NCBI GenBank assembly: GCA_004524595.1
Contig: SDOA01000065.1
Span: forward strand, 1 to 22,289
Source: Candidatus Thorarchaeota archaeon
Lineage (GTDB): Archaea; Asgardarchaeota; Thorarchaeia; Thorarchaeales; Thorarchaeaceae
Direction of reading: 5' to 3'
DNA: 22,289 nt
Shown here: piece by piece, positions 21,046 to 22,289 of the stretch
Position numbering within the stretch: the first letter of the stretch is position 1
Layout of the letters: the number at the start of each line of letters is the position of its first letter
The notes under the pieces: generated by a model
The model's database searches: none
What the model saw: the letters and a program-made list of their open reading frames with translations, nothing else
Told to the model about the DNA's origin: nothing
Made by a program: the position numbers and the translations under genes

Positions 21046-22146
21046 ATGAGGATTGGAATGGTAAGCAAATTTAGTGCTCCAGATGGACTCTGTATCAGAG
21101 CAAATGCAGTTCTAAAAGGATTGGTAGAAAGAGGCCACGAGGTGCATGCAATCACTCAGTCAGCAAAAGTTGAGGGAATATCAGATGAGAGACTTCATAG
21201 ATTTAGAGCTGTACAATTGAACCCACACTTCTCGCTTGACAGCATTTCATCACCAAAAAAAGTCGTAGAAGTGTGTAAGCAATTTGATATTGATGTCTTG
21301 CACATTCAGATGAACTCAGGCAGTACTGAGTTTTTGCTCCCATATTTCAAGAGTGCACTTCCTTCTCTTGTGGTAACATTTCATCTTGCATATGCAGCAG
21401 GAGGGTCGCTCTATACCACTCTCTTTGGAATTGCATGGAGAGCATCGCTATTTGCTAGCAAAAAATATGATGAGGTGATTCTTGTTGATCCTTCTCAGAA
21501 ACCCTACTTCTTGAATCAAGGCTTTTCACACGATAAGCTCTCTGTAATAAGAAATGGCGTAGAAATTAACCTCTTCAGACCCGACGAGAGCAAAAGAACA
21601 GATGATGATGTGACTGATTTTGTGTATGTAGGACGCCTCAGTTATGATAAAGGCGTGCATATTCTACTTGATGCATTTCAAGAATACCACAAAGAGAATT
21701 CAAACACGAGATTGACATTAATCGGAGACGGTATGTTAAAACACCAGATCGGTGATATTTCTCATAATGGGTCAATTCAATGGATTGGAGTGGTTGATCA
21801 TGACAAAATACCAAATATCCTACAGAAAATGGATGCATTTGTGATACCACAGAATATTGGTGGACTTGGTCTCAGTGTGATGGAAGCAATGAGTTGCGGA
21901 CTTCCTGTAATCACTACTGCAATTGGAGAAACAATCAACCTGCTTGGAGATCATGAGGGTATTCTAGTCAAACCAAAGAGTGTATTTTCTGTGGTCAATG
22001 CTATGAGAACACTTTCAGAAGATAAGGATCTACGATTAAGAATGGGTAGAAATTGCAGAAAAAAGATTGAAGAGGACTATTCTTGGCATAATCAAATTGG
22101 TCTCATTGAAGAGGTATACAAGAGAGCAATTGAAAGAAGCAGATGA
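21046..22146 (+). CDS. GT4-family glycosyltransferase
   Basis: Retaining GT-B glycosyltransferase of about 366 residues that moves a sugar from a nucleotide donor. The N-terminal Rossmann half begins MRIGMVSKFSAPDGLCIRAN with ERGHEVHAIT and DVLHIQMN. The hinge holds LSVIRNGVEINLFRP, then FVYVGRLSYDKGVHILLDAF, the standard GR...KG donor-site strand. The EX7E region reads GGLGLSVMEAMSCGLPVI: the second Glu is present but the first is replaced by Gly. It ends RMGRNCRKKIEEDYSWHNQI. ATG 21046 is preferred (GAGTGA 5 nt upstream) over GTG 21037. There is no signal or membrane segment. Likely role: cell-surface glycan, lipid or N-glycan assembly. It lies between nth and serS. Confidence 0.92.
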   Translation: MRIGMVSKFSAPDGLCIRANAVLKGLVERGHEVHAITQSAKVEGISDERLHRFRAVQLNPHFSLDSISSPKKVVEVCKQFDIDVLHIQMNSGSTEFLLPYFKSALPSLVVTFHLAYAAGGSLYTTLFGIAWRASLFASKKYDEVILVDPSQKPYFLNQGFSHDKLSVIRNGVEINLFRPDESKRTDDDVTDFVYVGRLSYDKGVHILLDAFQEYHKENSNTRLTLIGDGMLKHQIGDISHNGSIQWIGVVDHDKIPNILQKMDAFVIPQNIGGLGLSVMEAMSCGLPVITTAIGETINLLGDHEGILVKPKSVFSVVNAMRTLSEDKDLRLRMGRNCRKKIEEDYSWHNQIGLIEEVYKRAIERSR

Positions 22147-22228
22147 GAGAATTAATCTAGAGGAAACAACTTATCAACAGACCCGATTTGACTTAGATGA
22201 TATCAAGTGATACAGGTGGAGTCAGTCT

Positions 22229-22289
22229 ATGTTGCACATTCGATTCATCCGAGAGAACACCAATCTGGTCCGTGAGAATTTAGAACGCA
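22229..22289 (+). CDS. serS: Seryl-tRNA synthetase, N-terminus (partial)
   Basis: ATG 22229 with GGTGGA 8 nt upstream starts MLHIRFIRENTNLVRENLER, the conserved opening of bacterial/common-type SerRS (MLDiklIReNpelVkenl.kR), which begins the tRNA-binding coiled-coil arm. Only 20 codons are in the window; the rest lies to the right. It is not the rare methanogenic-type SerRS, which starts differently. The assignment rests on this short but distinctive segment. Confidence 0.8.
   Translation, partial: MLHIRFIRENTNLVRENLER

Noticed and set aside
1..22289. CRISPR array, complete insertion sequence or integrase
   Set aside because: I saw no regularly spaced repeats, transposase with terminal repeats, or recombinase. 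The only transposon-like item is the TnpB N-terminal-like ORF.

Overview
This 22.3 kb window looks like a chromosomal segment of an archaeon. Supporting evidence: the 5' end of an archaeal-style 23S rRNA gene, an archaeoflavoprotein (AfpA type), a pair of F420-type LLM oxidoreductases, a Mig-type thymine-DNA glycosylase, GGTGA-type ribosome binding sites (often ahead of TTG or GTG starts) and TATA-like promoter boxes. A seven-bladed WD40 propeller and two large double-HTH regulators fit an Asgard-type lineage, but that placement is inference. DNA is AT-rich (GC roughly 40%), with a GC-richer, hairpin-rich island before the 23S gene.

Layout. 1-1341 (minus): 23S rRNA 5' end (partial), a long structured leader with its own promoter and no 16S upstream, then a bacterial-type RNase PH gene. 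1472-3153 (plus): a nucleotidyltransferase with duplicated helical domains, then a protein resembling only the N-terminal part of a TnpB/OrfB transposase. 3169-9474 (minus): WD40 protein, membrane-anchored glutaminyl-cyclase/M28 enzyme, decayed geranylgeranyl-reductase pseudogene, two overlapping DNA methyltransferases with opposite motif order, GNAT acetyltransferase, nucleoside phosphorylase, small zinc protein. 9603-9986 (plus): zinc-ribbon protein. 9991-11232 (minus): afpA and a Mig-like glycosylase. 11332-13250 (plus): two overlapping LLM oxidoreductases. 13247-15799 (minus): two adjacent regulators, each with two winged-helix domains.

15800-16925 has no large gene. It holds inverted repeats, a chain of very short overlapping ORFs and one likely 82-residue gene. 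16985-20984 (plus) is an old tandem duplication: MFS transporter 1, a surviving fragment of an endonuclease III gene, MFS transporter 2, then an intact nth. Both transporters share a conserved upstream element. The window ends with a GT4 glycosyltransferase and the first 20 codons of seryl-tRNA synthetase.

Functional themes: DNA modification and base-excision repair (two methyltransferases, Mig-like glycosylase, endonuclease III), flavin/F420 redox chemistry (AfpA, LLM pair, dead geranylgeranyl reductase), RNA maturation (RNase PH beside 23S rRNA) and transport. The least explained items are the stand-alone TnpB-N protein behind the nucleotidyltransferase, the methyltransferase pair without a visible endonuclease, the small-ORF chain before the MFS genes, and the nth fragment that records the tandem duplication.
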